Assembly (NCBI GenBank): GCA_002812745.2
Contig: NCSJ02000472.1
Span: forward strand, 1 to 26,039
Length of the DNA: 26,039 nucleotides
DNA from: Scytalidium lignicola
Taxonomy: Eukaryota; Ascomycota; Leotiomycetes
Direction of reading: 5' to 3'
Below, one piece after another: positions 9,731 through 21,706 of this stretch. The notes under the pieces were generated by a model, which was not told where the DNA came from, did not search any database, and saw nothing but the letters and a program-made list of their open reading frames with translations. The position numbers and the translations under genes were made by a program. How positions within the stretch are numbered: position 1 is the first letter of the stretch; every line of letters starts with the position of its first letter.

Positions 9731-12700
9731 TGAGATTTGACATCATTTCGCTGCGGTTCTGAGGTTTCTCCAGCGTCCTTCGCCAGGTCAATATCAGAAT
9801 GTGTCCGTGTGAGTGGCGTTGAGTGAGTATCCGAAGTACTGCGGCTCCTTGGCGATGTTCCTGCTGATGAAGTCGTGAAGCTTCCGCTCGGGGTAGATAG
9901 CTTGAGAACAGACTCGGATGTTGAAGCCTTGGGATCAACAGCATTCGGTGCGGCTTTAGAGCTCACTGCCTTTGATTTTGAAGACTGATCTACTCCTATG
10001 CTTGGAAGAAAGCTTTCCGGCAGTTTCTCTAATGCTTGCTGACAAAGGTCGGCAACGGTGCCACCTCTAAGCACCTTCAGCACCGGCATATCCGTTTTGA
10101 GTTCTTTCAAGAACCAGCCACGCACTTCTACAGCGACTAAGGAATCGATACCAAGCTCGATGAGAGCGATGTTGTGGCCTACTTGGTTGTCGGTGAGTCG
10201 CGAGATCAAAGCCAATTTGGCCGCGAAACAAACTACATATCGATTAGCATTTCATCGCATATTTCCAAGCTTTCAGGCCCATCATTGTACCTTTCAGGAT
10301 TTCCAGGGCTTCGTCCATGGTCGTTGCCTCTGCAAGCTGCTCACGAACTGGAAGAGCACTCTTCTTGCCAACACCCTTAGATTCGCCCCCGTGAGCCTCG
10401 ATCACGACCTTGTGTGAGAAGCGAGGATCTTCAAACCAAGCCACTCTAGGCTCTTTGTCATCGCGTACCGTCCGGCAGCCAGCAGTGATGGCCGAGACAG
10501 CGCCCGAGTCAGGATGACCCGCGAGAATGGCCTCGGCAAACAACTGATGAAGGTCGGTCTCAGAAATGGGCATACAGCCGGAGCGGATCAATTGGTCCCT
10601 AGCTATATCGCCCGCCCGCTCCACATATCCAATGCCGGCGATTCCACCAGGCTCGAGAGAACTCCCAGCGAGGCCACGTTTCCTCCGTTGGCTCACAAGG
10701 CCGGTCATGTAGGCGTTCGCTGCGGTGTAATTGGACTGCCCTTGGCTGCCCGTGACGTGCATAAGAGACGAGAAGACGATGAAGAAATCCAGTTTGGTGT
10801 CGCTAAACACTTCATCAAGATGTTGAGTTCCTTCTATCTTGGGCCTCAGGACCTTCTCCATCGTCTCCAGCGACATTTCTGAAAAGGGCGTGTTGTGAAA
10901 CAACGCAGCGCCGTTTACAACCCCGGCGATAGGTGGACAAGTGGTCTTCATGTCCTCCATGACTCTTTCAAGATCCTGCTTCTTCGTGACGTCCCTGGAT
11001 AGTGTTAGTCAAGCATGCTTTGTTCTCTGTCATGTTAGCTCCCTTACATTCCGAGAACTCTGATGGTGGTGCCGGCTTTCTTCATCGAAGTCAGCCACTT
11101 TACGTCCGATTTGGGACTACGGCTGGTCAAGCATATATGTCCTGCACCATTTCGGGACATCCATTCGCAAAGGGACTTGCCGAGCTGGCTAGCGAGACCG
11201 ACAAGAAGATATGTCTTATCCATAGAAAACAAGCGACTGGCGTTGATAGGTTGCACCTGGACTGTAACAGTGTCGTCTGATGTCCAATCGACAATACTAG
11301 TTGGGTGTTTGGACACGGATGCGTCACTGATCTGGCCAGAACGTATTGTTGTACTTGGCGTCTTGTCAAACCTCGTTGCTTTGGCATTGCTTACTGCGTC
11401 CTCGAGAGCTTTGAAGATGCAATTATCATCACTTGTCGGCCGCAGGGATTTGGAGCGGAACAGATCAGGGATGCTGAACTGTCTACATCCAGGGGGCAGG
11501 CACTTTCGAATGCTGAGACTGGAATATTTGCCTTCATCATCAGTTGCAAGATTGAGGAAATGCGTGAGCTGCGCTGGAATACACTCCTTCACGACTTGCG
11601 CCGATGTCCAAGGATTCAATTTGATCCACGCCGGATCCTTCGTGTCCACTTTCGTCGTGCTAAATACAACGCGAATGTTCTTGGCCGCCGCGTGCCCCGC
11701 CAAAGCTGCGGAAAAGTACTCGTCTTGATCCGGCTCGTGCACGAGCAAATGGCAATTTCTAGGTATTTTGGACACCAATGATCCCGCCAAAAGCTCACCT
11801 GCCGTGGCAGCGAGGAACCCTGGTGCTCGGCCAGAGGGGAAGTTCACAGACACGCTCGTTGCGCTGATAGTCTTGGAACCGTTCGTGTCGGAAAGACTGA
11901 CGACAGTGTCGCCGGTTGCCTCGTTCGTGCCAACGCCAAGGAATAAAAATGTCTCAGGAGCGACGTTCAGTGCAGACAAACTTGAGTTGCTGACTTGGAC
12001 GGAGCTCATTCCGTCTCCAGGAAGCTGTGGCACGCTTTCTTCCCGCAAGAAAAGGGATTTGTCAACAGCCTGACTTATCAAGACCGTAGAGTTCTGTGGG
12101 TTCACGACCTTCGTGATAGACCGCCTCAGAGAGTTGATCCTGGCGTTCTGCTCATGGTTGGGGAGTAGACGAGGCACCAAGAAGTGTCCATCCTCGAAGT
12201 AAAGCTCCGGCTCCTTTGACCACAAAAGCTCCTTATGCAAAGTCCCTTTAGTGTTCCATTGGTCCATAACAGCGAGACGTAGGATAGCCTCGGTCAAGAG
12301 ACGAGAGGCAATATTTCCAGCATCTGCCAAGTCAAGAAACTGAAGAGACAAGTGTGGCATTTCGCGGGCGATGGAATTCCCAAAGCCAATGCTCGCGTTG
12401 TGGTACGGCTCAGCTGCCCTCGCACCTTCAGTGACCCAGAGAATGTTGTTCGAGAGTTCAAAGAGACACTTTAGACCCTCCATTATCTCCTCAGTGATAT
12501 TTTTGAATATCGGCTCATCGAGATCGACTAGATTGACAAACGTGCTCATCGGAGGAATCTCATTATCATCCGTTGGTAGGCCTTCGAGGATGGTGATCTT
12601 GCCACAGAATCTTTGGGCCAGCTCAGATATCTCTTCAGCAATGCGAGAAGTTTTCAATGACCCGCTTCCGAGAATGATCAGCTCGTCCAAGTAGATAGAT

Positions 12701-15700
12701 GAGGAAGACAAGAGTGGGTTTCGCAAGACATTAATCCGCTCATCGACTGCCTGGGCACCCATGACGGAAAACGGCGATGCAACTCCGTCCAAATGCTGCG
12801 TAATGGTATCCACTCCTGAGAATCCAGCTTTGCGCAGAGCGCTATGCCACCTGAGTGTCGCAGTAGAGTCTTTCTTGTGGCCATCATCGACGTCAACCCA
12901 CGAATCTGACAGGCCTCCCAGGATGGTCTGAATTCTGATGGGAATATTGTTAGTAATCCCGGACGCCAAGAGGTAGCCACCCGGCTTCAAAAGACGACGA
13001 GCATTCTCCAAAGCTTTCTGGGACGACAAGAGAGTATGCGCTGCGTGAGATGCAATGACCACATCGTACAAATGTTCGAACTCTTGAGACAATGGTGTTT
13101 TCTCGACGTCGAAGACCTTAAAGGTCATTTTCTGACTGTATGCCTTGAATAGCTCTGCGGCTGGCCCGAGAAATCTTTCCGAAACATCTGTATAAGTGTA
13201 GGATGAGAACGTGTTACCAATGGATTTCAAGACAGCCTTTGTTGCATGGCCGGCCCGAGCACCTGATCCATTTATGTTAGCAACACTAATAAGCATTTAT
13301 CCGTACGGCAGCTCTCACCTAGTTCTAGGATCCTTGTATGCGGGTACCGGTACGTCACCTGCTGCATCATCCGGCCCAAAAATATGTTGCTCTGAGCGAA
13401 TCCGAGACCCTCACTGTAAAGATCCTCGAGCATCTTGTCCTGCAGCTCGTCCGCTGGTCCAATATCCCGGCCTCGCACGGCGGCAGGAATATTGTTTCCA
13501 ATGGCAGAAATGAGTTTGAGATCAATACTCTCGGGATATCTGGCATATGTCAGCAACATGGTCCCCGAAATGATGGCTGAGTGTTGCATACTTGCTGATT
13601 AAGACTTTGATATCGTCATAATCATCCACAGCCCATTCCTTCTTCACAGAAGGATGTCGTCCGCTCTCGATAATGGGTAATACTTGTTTCATTGTGTTCT
13701 GTAGAGCTTGGAAATGCTTCTCGGCACTCTCCCATTGCTCGCCAGTAGTCTCCGACTTCCATTTTCTGAAGTAGTAGTATGCTAATCTCTCGCACAGAAT
13801 GGCAATCTCAGCCTCTTCTGCGGAGGGGCGGTCATTGCCCACCACGATGTTGGCATTTGGCGTAGCCAACCCATACTGGACGGTGGAAAACATGGGACGA
13901 TCATCCTCGGCGGTTGCAGGTGTTAATGTCTTCATAACTAGCTCTTGTACCTGTATGAGAGTCTGTCGGCCATCTTCGCTGAAGACATCGATGCTGCTGC
14001 TCATGTAAACAGAATCGGGCTCATGTAAAACGGCTGAAACGGGTAAGTATGTTGTTGAGTTTGATAGTGAAGCACAGAGCTCGGGATTTACTCGAATGCA
14101 CTTGATCGACGTAGGGACGTGCATCGACCAGAGTTGCTCGTCACCTGGACTCGATCGCGCAAGGAAGGAAGATTGAAAGGCGACGTCTAGTATGGTGGGG
14201 TGAACAATCAAAGTATCCTCGTCGTCACTGTAGCAGTAAGTGGATACTATGGCCCTTGCCTTCTCCAATCTTCTTTTAGTAGAGTGTAAGGTCCGGAAAG
14301 GACCTTTATATCCATACCCTAGTTCATCAAGTGACGAGTAGAAACGATCACTGTCAACCTCCGTCATATTCGAATCGTCGAGTAGCGTGGAAGAGAGCGT
14401 TGAGAATGACGGAGCGCCGTAAACTATGTTCACCTTTCCACTCGACACTAATTCCATATCCATGGATCCAGTATTTGAGCACGAATACACAGCAAAATCG
14501 GCTGTTTGGTTCCTCATATTTTGATGGCTTTTGGCAGTGTCCGTCAGAGTGACGAGAGTCTCGACGGCAAAGTTTGCGCCTTCGTCGAAGATGATCGCCT
14601 TGCCGATGACCAGGTCGAGCACTTCGATAACTTTGATACTCCTTCTACCTGCGAGTTTCTTTCCTGCCTCTAAAGCCATAGCCACGTATCCTGCGGCGGG
14701 AAAGACGGTTTGGCCTTGCAGCTGGTGGCCCTCTAGCCATGCGATCTCGTTCGCCTTGAGGAAATTTGTCCAGCGAAGGTCGTGACTTGTATTATTCGGA
14801 GACGGAACACCCAACAGCTCATGGAAAGCAGCCCCTCTCAGTCGCGTTTTCTTAGCGAAGCGTGATTTGTGCCAATGGATTTTTCCGAGGTCCCATTGAT
14901 ATGAAGGCAAGCCGACCGCCAGCTCAGGAGACTGACCGGGCGATACTAGTCGCTCATACGACAGGAAGTTGACTGCACCCGGCAGCTGAGTCCATACGAA
15001 ACCTAGTGCGTCCGAGAAAGCTTCAACATCATTGGTGCCCCTATTCAAGACACCAGTGTATGGAAGTGGTGGTCGAACTTCCGAGATGTTTTGTTGGGCT
15101 GGGCCTTTTAGCGCTGCGTGAGGGCCAACTTCTATGGCAAGGTTCAGTCTCTCATCTGCTGCAGTCTTGACGGCGGCGGCGAACAAGACTGTATTGACCA
15201 TGTTGTCTCTCCAGTATAGGTCACGGAGCTCATTTACAGGCTCCATTACTTCACCGGCCTTGACACTCGAGTACCAGGAACAGGATGTTTCACGATTTCG
15301 ATTGACTTGAATCTCACAAGCTCGGAGAGAATTGATGTATGGTTCACCGCAGGGAAACATGTGGTGAGAGTGATATGCAGTGTCCACTAGAAGCATTCTA
15401 GCAAATTTCTTCTCTTCATCAAACACCCTTTTAGCGTGATCGAGGGCATCAGTATCACCGGAAAGTGTTACGCTAGCGGCAGAGTTGTGAGCAGCAATCT
15501 TCATGCGTCCTTTAAAAGCCGGGAGCTCTATCAGATCCTGGGCGTCTTCCCGCGATGTCCCGACAGCAAGCATAGCGCCTTTCTGCCCTTTCGAGCCTTT
15601 AGCAAGTGTAGCATACACACCTCTATAGAAGGCTATCCGAATGGCATCATGAGCGGAAATGAAGTCGGCGGCGTATGCAGCTGCAATCTCTCCGGAAGAA

Positions 15701-17759
15701 TGCCCCACAACCGCCTCGAACGTAATACCTGCACTCCTTAATAAGTCGACTAGGACAACTTGAATGGCTGTGCAAAGCGGCTGTGACAAAGCTGCCTCGC
15801 CGAGACGAGAAACGTCTTTGCTTGCGCAAAGCTGGTCTGCAATCCGCCATGATGGACGATCTGGCTCGGGCAAAGTTGCTAAAGAGTGATCGAGTTGCGC
15901 AATTTTCTTAGCAATAAAGGCTGAAGATCGGATCAGCTGTGCGCCCATGGTCGCCCACTGCGCTCCCTGTCCAGTGAAGACACCAAGTATTCGGGCCCTA
16001 GCAGGAGCTGATCGAACACCGACGTTAGTTCCGGGAGTACTCTTGATCTGTTCGAGTTTTTTGTCAATTTTAGAGACCAAACCCTCCACAGTGGCTGCGG
16101 AAAAGGCCGCCTTGAATGGGAGTGCGGATCTACGTGACTGCAGCGTCCAAGCCAAGTCATAGAGGTTGAAAGTGTTATTCGTTCTCAAAAAGTCCGAGTA
16201 GCTTTGTAAGAGCGCAACTAGGGACTTATCTGTAGCTGCAGAGAAGGTGAAAGGGGTGAAAGGCGTGAAAGGCGTGAAAGGCGTGATCTTGCGATCTACA
16301 GTTGAGACTTTGTTTGCTGGGGGCTGGTAACTCTCCAGGATTGCATGTCCATTTGTGCCTCCGAAACCTGTTCAGAAGAATGATATGTCAATACAGACGA
16401 AAAAGCCGTCGCTTGGCTTGCAACTCTACGTACCAAAGCTGTTCACACTCACTCGTCGCGGTACTCCTTCTGGCAACCTAGGCCATTGTATCGCAGTAGT
16501 TGGAAGATGCATATTATTATAGTACTGCTCGACGTCCGGATTCAGGCGATTCAGGAGCATGTTTGGGGGGATTATGCCGTTTTTTATTGCCAAAGAGGCC
16601 TTGAGAACACCAGCCAGCCCGGCAGTACCCTCCGTATGGCCAATGATGGTCTTTATCGACCCAACGTAAAGAGGATTTCCATTCACGGACTGGCTACCAA
16701 AACACTCACTGATAGCTGCAGCCTCACGCGGATCGCCGACTTTGGTGCCCGTACCGTGGGCCTCGAAAAATTGTGGCCAGTTTAGAGGATTGGAGATATC
16801 TAGGCCTGCTCTGGTGTACGTTCCCCTAACTAGAGCTGCTTGGGCTTCCGAGCTTGGGACTGTCAAGCCAGTGGATTTACCGTCTTGATTGACTCCAGTC
16901 TCGCGAATAAGGCACTCAATGCGATCGCCATCAGCAATGGCATCGCTCAACTTCTTCAGTACAATCGCTGCAATACCGTCGCCTCGAGCGTATCCGTCTG
17001 CATCAGCATCCCACATGCGCGAACGGCCAGTCGGCGACAGCAAGTTCATCTTACTTTCACCTACGAATTGTTCTGCATCAACCAGTCAGCTGAGAGGTCA
17101 TCACATGACTCACATTCCATGAGAGACGAACCTGGTCCTAAGAGCAATTCGGTGCCGCCAGCAATCGCTACACGAGCCTCGCCCGCGCGCAACGACTGGA
17201 CACTCTGGTGCAATGCAACCATACTTGAGGAGCAGGCCGTGTCGATGGTCATGGACGGGCCATGCCAATCAAAGAAATATGAAACTCGATTCGCGAGGAC
17301 GGCACGTGAAGTGCCAGTAGAAAAGTAGGTAGGCATGCTGTCAATATCTCGAATAACAATATCGTTATAGTCGACCGACATGGTCCCCACGTAGACGGCC
17401 GTATCAGAGCCGCGGAGGCTCTCGATCGGGTGTCCACCGGCTTCAAGAGCCTCATAAACGACTTCCATCAGCAACCGCTGCTGTGGATCCATGGATTCCG
17501 CCTCATTGGGGCTAATATTAAAGAAAGTCGCGTCGAACATACGCACGTCCTCGTCCAACATATACGCGCGTTGTACGTTCGTTGTTCCATGATGTGTACC
17601 CTTAGGGTGATAGTAGCCCTTTAGCTCAAATCGGTCATCAGGTATCTCTTTCGATACGTCTCTAGGCTTCTCCAAGAGCTTCCACAACGATGAAGGAGAA
17701 CTCGCGCTGCCTGGGAAGCGACAGCCACTGCCCACCACTGCGATGGGTTCAGGAGCCAT
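5433..17759 (-). CDS. Hybrid PKS-NRPS synthetase, 3,978 aa, eight exons
   Basis: Exons on the minus strand: 17759-17132, 17072-16434, 16367-13592, 13539-13319, 13262-11048, 10994-10291, 10232-8382, 8335-5433. The seven introns are 46-66 bases, GT-AG. Exon lengths sum to 11,937 bases, exactly 3,979 codons, and every junction restores a family motif (for example [14 protein letters not shown] and EILK-VCFAAKL). Domain order: KS, AT, DH, CMeT, ER remnant, KR, ACP, C, A, T and a terminal reductase-like domain, as in fungal tetramate, pyridone and cytochalasan synthases. It builds a polyketide, condenses it with one amino acid and releases the product; the ER step would come from the trans-enoyl reductase at 2-990. 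The start ATG at 17759 is followed by [14 protein letters not shown], the standard KS opening. It is divergent from the P450. The product cannot be named. Confidence 0.95.
10008..13539 (-). other. PKS-NRPS domains CMeT, ER remnant, KR and ACP
   Basis: The C-methyltransferase region starts after intron 3; its SAM motif I reads [12 protein letters not shown] (G1422-A-R-A-G-H1427) where the family has GAGTGG, so activity is doubtful. An ER-like remnant without a nucleotide-binding signature follows at about residues 1820-2050. The KR has the loop VGLASQLG (2110-2116) and an intact catalytic set, Ser2236, Tyr2249 and Asn2253 in [19 protein letters not shown]. The ACP has Ser2425 in ELGIDSL for the phosphopantetheine arm. 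A Ser/Thr-rich linker (about 2475-2560) separates it from the NRPS half. Confidence 0.85.
13915..17759 (-). other. PKS-NRPS domains KS-AT-DH
   Basis: KS, residues about 1-430: active-site Cys176 in DTACSSS, His315 in EAHGTGT and His355 in GHTEGTAG are all present. AT, about residues 550-880 (roughly 15990-14995): Ser646 in GHSSGE and a YHSHHM motif, as in malonyl-specific fungal ATs. DH, about residues 930-1240 (roughly 14850-13915): His970 in [10 protein letters not shown] and Asp1150 in [10 protein letters not shown]. All three domains look catalytically intact. The KS-AT linker carries a short Thr-Pro-Phe repeat (residues 451-463). Confidence 0.92.
16246..16287 (-). repeat. In-frame 9-base minisatellite coding (TPF)n
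   Basis: On the minus strand about four and a half tandem copies of ACGCCTTTC encode Thr-Pro-Phe repeats at residues 451-463, directly after the KS domain. Three copies are nearly identical and the last has CCC in place of CCT. Unit length is divisible by three, so copy number can change without breaking the frame. Confidence 0.85.
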
Positions 17760-18858
17760 TACTCAAGATGCCCGTCTCCAACTCCCCGAAAGGCAGGTAG
17801 TATCGATTCAGGGCTCTGGTAGACGGGGCAATTGGTGATGAATTGATGTATTCAGTGATATGAGGTTCTAAGAATTGTAGAAATCAGGGGCGCTCGCACA
17901 GCTCAATTATTACATAATACGCACGAGCTATTGCAACTGCCCCTCGAGTGAGAGTCTGTCAGAGGAAACACGAATGCGCCACTTTGTGAACAGCAGTTAG
18001 AGTACCCGGCTAAGTCAGCTCTATTCTATGTTTCACGCCACTTCCACTTCAGCACTTGGATGAGTGTAAGCCGTCGTAAAGCTTATGACTTTTCCTGGCA
18101 GCTGAACCTCATGATTCCATGATTCGGGCGTTGTTGACACTCATCTCCCCACGTAATCTGGCTTGCGTGGGGCTCGAGTTTCTAAGGTAGCTTGTCATCT
18201 AAACGCTACCCCGGAATCGTCAAGCGGCTGCAGAATAGTCTCCATCAAACGTGACGAGGAGTAAGACACAAATCCTTTTTTCCTCTTTGAAAGTAAGAAC
18301 TGCCGAGGATGAGAACCCCCGGCGTAAAGTTTAGTTTTTGGATTGTGGAGTAGTATCGCAACCGTCATCGTTAGCGGGTAAAGGTAGGCTCGCTTATCGA
18401 ACTCCTCAGGGGCAGAAGTCGCCGAATGACCATACGATTGATCTGTGAATCTGCTCCAAAATGGGCTTCCTGAATAAGCAATAATTTAGTGTCATCGGAA
18501 CCAACTGAGGAGGCTTACCGTCTGTGCTAATGCTACCACTGGATGTGGAAAAAAGCTCAATCCACCCTCAGAGGCCAGGTTGGCATCCGAGTCCATCAAA
18601 TGCGTACTGCAAGCCATGTTTGGAATAGTAGACTGCATCTATCACATCATATGCAACAGGTTCGACGTTGAGGGCCATCCCCTATTAATAGACATATATC
18701 TTCTCATGCCACCTGACTAGACTTCTGTACTCTTGTACTATCGAGGTCTCGTTGTCGACACATCTTAGAGACGAGATCTGTACATCACTTCTCTTTGAGC
18801 TGTCGAGAAATAAACTGGCATAGCAAGAGTTTGTATCGGATTTTCCTACGGTGTGACA
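17760..18858. promoter_or_regulatory. Divergent promoter region between PKS-NRPS and P450
   Basis: This 1.1 kb holds no supported gene and separates the start codons of the synthase (minus) and P450 (plus). The layout suggests shared or coordinated control. An imperfect inverted repeat around an AT core lies at about 17892-17929 (GCTCGCAC ... CGCACGAGC with TATTACATAATA between). No binding site of a known cluster regulator can be assigned from sequence alone. Confidence 0.55.
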
Positions 18859-20828
18859 ATGGAAGACTGTGACAGCAAGCCAGTGATGCTCGTAGGGGCC
18901 TTTGCCGCACTGGTAAGTATCACACTTTTCGCTTCGCTTTACACATTCCACTAATTCACTGCGAGTGGCTCGTCTATCTGGTTGGAAGGGCTGTCTACAT
19001 TATCTACTTCAGTGATCTGAGTCACATACCTGGACCTAAGCTCAATGCTCTTACGATGATCCCGTATTCGAGGCATTTGCTCGCAGGAACGACAGTCAAC
19101 AACAGTGTGAATCTACACAAGAAGTTTGGCGATGTTGTCAGAATTGGGCCCAATGAGATATCCTTCATTGCTGCGGATACCGCTTACCCGGACATCTACG
19201 GTATGTAAGTTCCAGATACGGCCATAATGGCAGTCCATGGCGATGATTTTACCTAACTTATTCAGGATTCCGCACTGGCAGGTTGAAAGGCCACTTAAAC
19301 ATGAGCAAAGTGAGAGCAAGGTGTCTTGGATTCTAGGTCAAGCCTAATGAGAATCTTCAGGATCCCATGTGGTATACTAAACCTGAAAACGGGGTTCCTG
19401 CCATCTTAATGGAGAATGACGAAAATCACGGAAGAGGTACTTTATCTATCATCTTATTTTGGTTTGCAATATGGACTTTTTGACACCTTTCCGCCACGAA
19501 TTACAGTTCGTCGAGTACTTGCCCATGCATTTAGCGAGAGAGCTGTTGCAGCACAAGAGCCCCTTGTCCAGCGCTATATCGACCAACTTATTGGAGGCTT
19601 AAAAGAGACTAAACATGCTGTCGATATGGCAGAATGGTACAACTGGTAGAAGGCCTTATCCGCGTGTCAGATCTCTAGTCCGATCTAACGGAGAGTAGGA
19701 CTACATTCGATGTGATTACGGATTTGATGTTCGGTAGGTTGTAATATTGTTAAAACTTTGATCTTTGTGCATAGACTAAACGCAAATACTCTCTCAGGTG
19801 AGGCGGTGGGATGCTTGCAGGAACTTTCCATGCACAAACATGTAACTCTAATTACCGAGTCTTTGAAGTCGTTGCGACTGTATTACATCCTCGCCCACTA
19901 TCCTTGGCTGAAATATCTTGGGAACTGGATCTTTGACAAGAGCCAAATTCTAAAGCGGAAGGAATTCTTGGTCAGTGTCAATTTATCATCACAGGTATAT
20001 GCAATTTTGGCGCTAACGAGTATAGACTTGGGTCTCTGCCCAAGTCACAAAGCGAATTGAGCGTGAGACTACACGACCCGACTTTATGACTTGGATCTTG
20101 GAAAACAACGGGGATAAGGGAGCTCGGCTATCCCGAGCAGAAATAAATTCGAATGCGGCTCTTATCCTGAACGCCGGTTCAGAAACAACCGCAACGGTGC
20201 TGAGTGCTACTACTTGGCTGTTGCTAAAGAATGCCGACGTAATGCAGAGGCTTAAGGATGAAGTTCGAGGCAGATTCACCAAATATGACGAGATTGCACT
20301 AGCTGCTGTCAACGATCTACCCTACTTGATTGCTGTAATGGCGGAAGGACTTCGATTTTTCCCTCCTGTGCCGGTTGGATTCGGTCGAGTAGTACCTAAA
20401 GGCGGCGACTTCGTTAGCGGCTACTTTGTACCAGAGGGAACGGTGGTCTCCGTGAGTGCCTACGCTGCGTACCACTCGGAGCGCAACTTCAAGAATGCAG
20501 ACGCTTTCTTGCCCGAGAGATGGTAAGTTTGCAGCCCAATTCTGCTCAGGATGCGGTACTGTCGTACTGATGAACACCTAGGATGGGTGATGAAGCATAT
20601 GCTAATGACAAAAGAACCTCCCTCCAGCCGTTTTCTTTCGGTCCTCGCAGTTGCCTGGGCAGGAATCTGGCATACGCCGAGATGCGTCTCATTATGGCCA
20701 AAATAATCTGGTCCTTTGACCTTGAGCTGGAGACGAGAAGCGAGGACTGGATGGATCGGTGCAGAGTGATGAGGTTATGGTGGAAGCCCGAGTTGGCAGT
20801 GAGAGTGAGGGAGGTTGTGAGAACGTAG
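18859..20828 (+). CDS. Cytochrome P450 monooxygenase, 499 aa, nine exons
   Basis: Exons: 18859-18912, 18966-19200, 19266-19309, 19361-19436, 19507-19645, 19699-19733, 19798-19970, 20026-20522, 20582-20828. All eight introns are GT-AG, 51-70 bases, most with CTAAC/CTAAT branch sequences, and the total is exactly 500 codons. An N-terminal membrane anchor is followed by the Pro-rich hinge HIPGPK. The I-helix has AGSETT (302-307), the ExxR pair is Glu359/Arg362, and the haem ligand is Cys442 in [10 protein letters not shown]. The pattern [25 protein letters not shown] resembles isotrichodermin C-15 hydroxylase-like (CYP65-type) enzymes, which oxidise fungal metabolites at the endoplasmic reticulum membrane. 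It probably oxidises the synthase product; the position and type of oxidation are not predictable. All key residues are present. Confidence 0.93.
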
Positions 20829-21706
20829 ATTCTGGAAAGTAATGGCGGTACGAATGCCCAGCTTTAGAGACTAGTGAATGATTGACCTTGGAAGTGGGAT
20901 GGAAGGAAGCTACATAGAAAGGATTTCAATGGTCTGTGTGGTCCGAAATTGGAAGCAGTCAGCCACCGGTTCATATCATAGATCACGAGGAAGGCCGCGC
21001 TCCTTTGCAGTGCAGAGCCAGAACAGTCAAATGAAAGAAGTAAGGTTCTTGTATTTAAGGCAAATAGTTCAGTGCTATAAAGTGTAAAGACAGTCGATGC
21101 CAGAGACGTTGATATAGTGTTAGGTTCTGTCCGTTGACTGGTTTCCTGCTATGACCACATATAAGTGCTGGGTAGATTCTGACACAAAGTGCTAATTGCA
21201 GCCGAGCGTAAGCTACAATCGGACCTGGTGTTGATGCCACACTGTTTCAATTCTTTTGCACACTTTACGTTTGGTCTTAGGGGAACGACCACACTGGTGC
21301 ACGATCATGCCCGATATTTGCATTACCACGCCTTTCTATCGAGTATAGCAGCCAACCGGACCAGAATTATTTGGAGAGAAACATAAAGAATTTGCTATGA
21401 CATGATCGGAACACAATTCTACCAGACGGCGAGAGAATGACGAGATTGAAGATGGAGAAGACCATCCACGACGGGCCACAGAGGACTGACAGAGTAGTCA
21501 AGGATAAGCGCACCTTGGATGTGCCACTGCGCTTGGGTGAAGGATATGAGGTGAGTGGGATTTGGTTAGTGACGAGGAGCAAATGTTGTCCAAGAGAAAG
21601 TACATTCCAATCGAACTCTACTAATAAGACTGCTTGTATGAGCTAGACGTGTAAAACGCCCGGGGTTTCTTCCCCATCATAACGAACCCCAGGACCGCCA
21701 CCATAA
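20829..21706. other. Convergent intergenic region, no gene recognised
   Basis: Between the stop codons of the P450 (plus) and the dioxygenase (minus). Only short frames without protein-like features are present. It should hold the two 3' untranslated regions. Confidence 0.55.
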
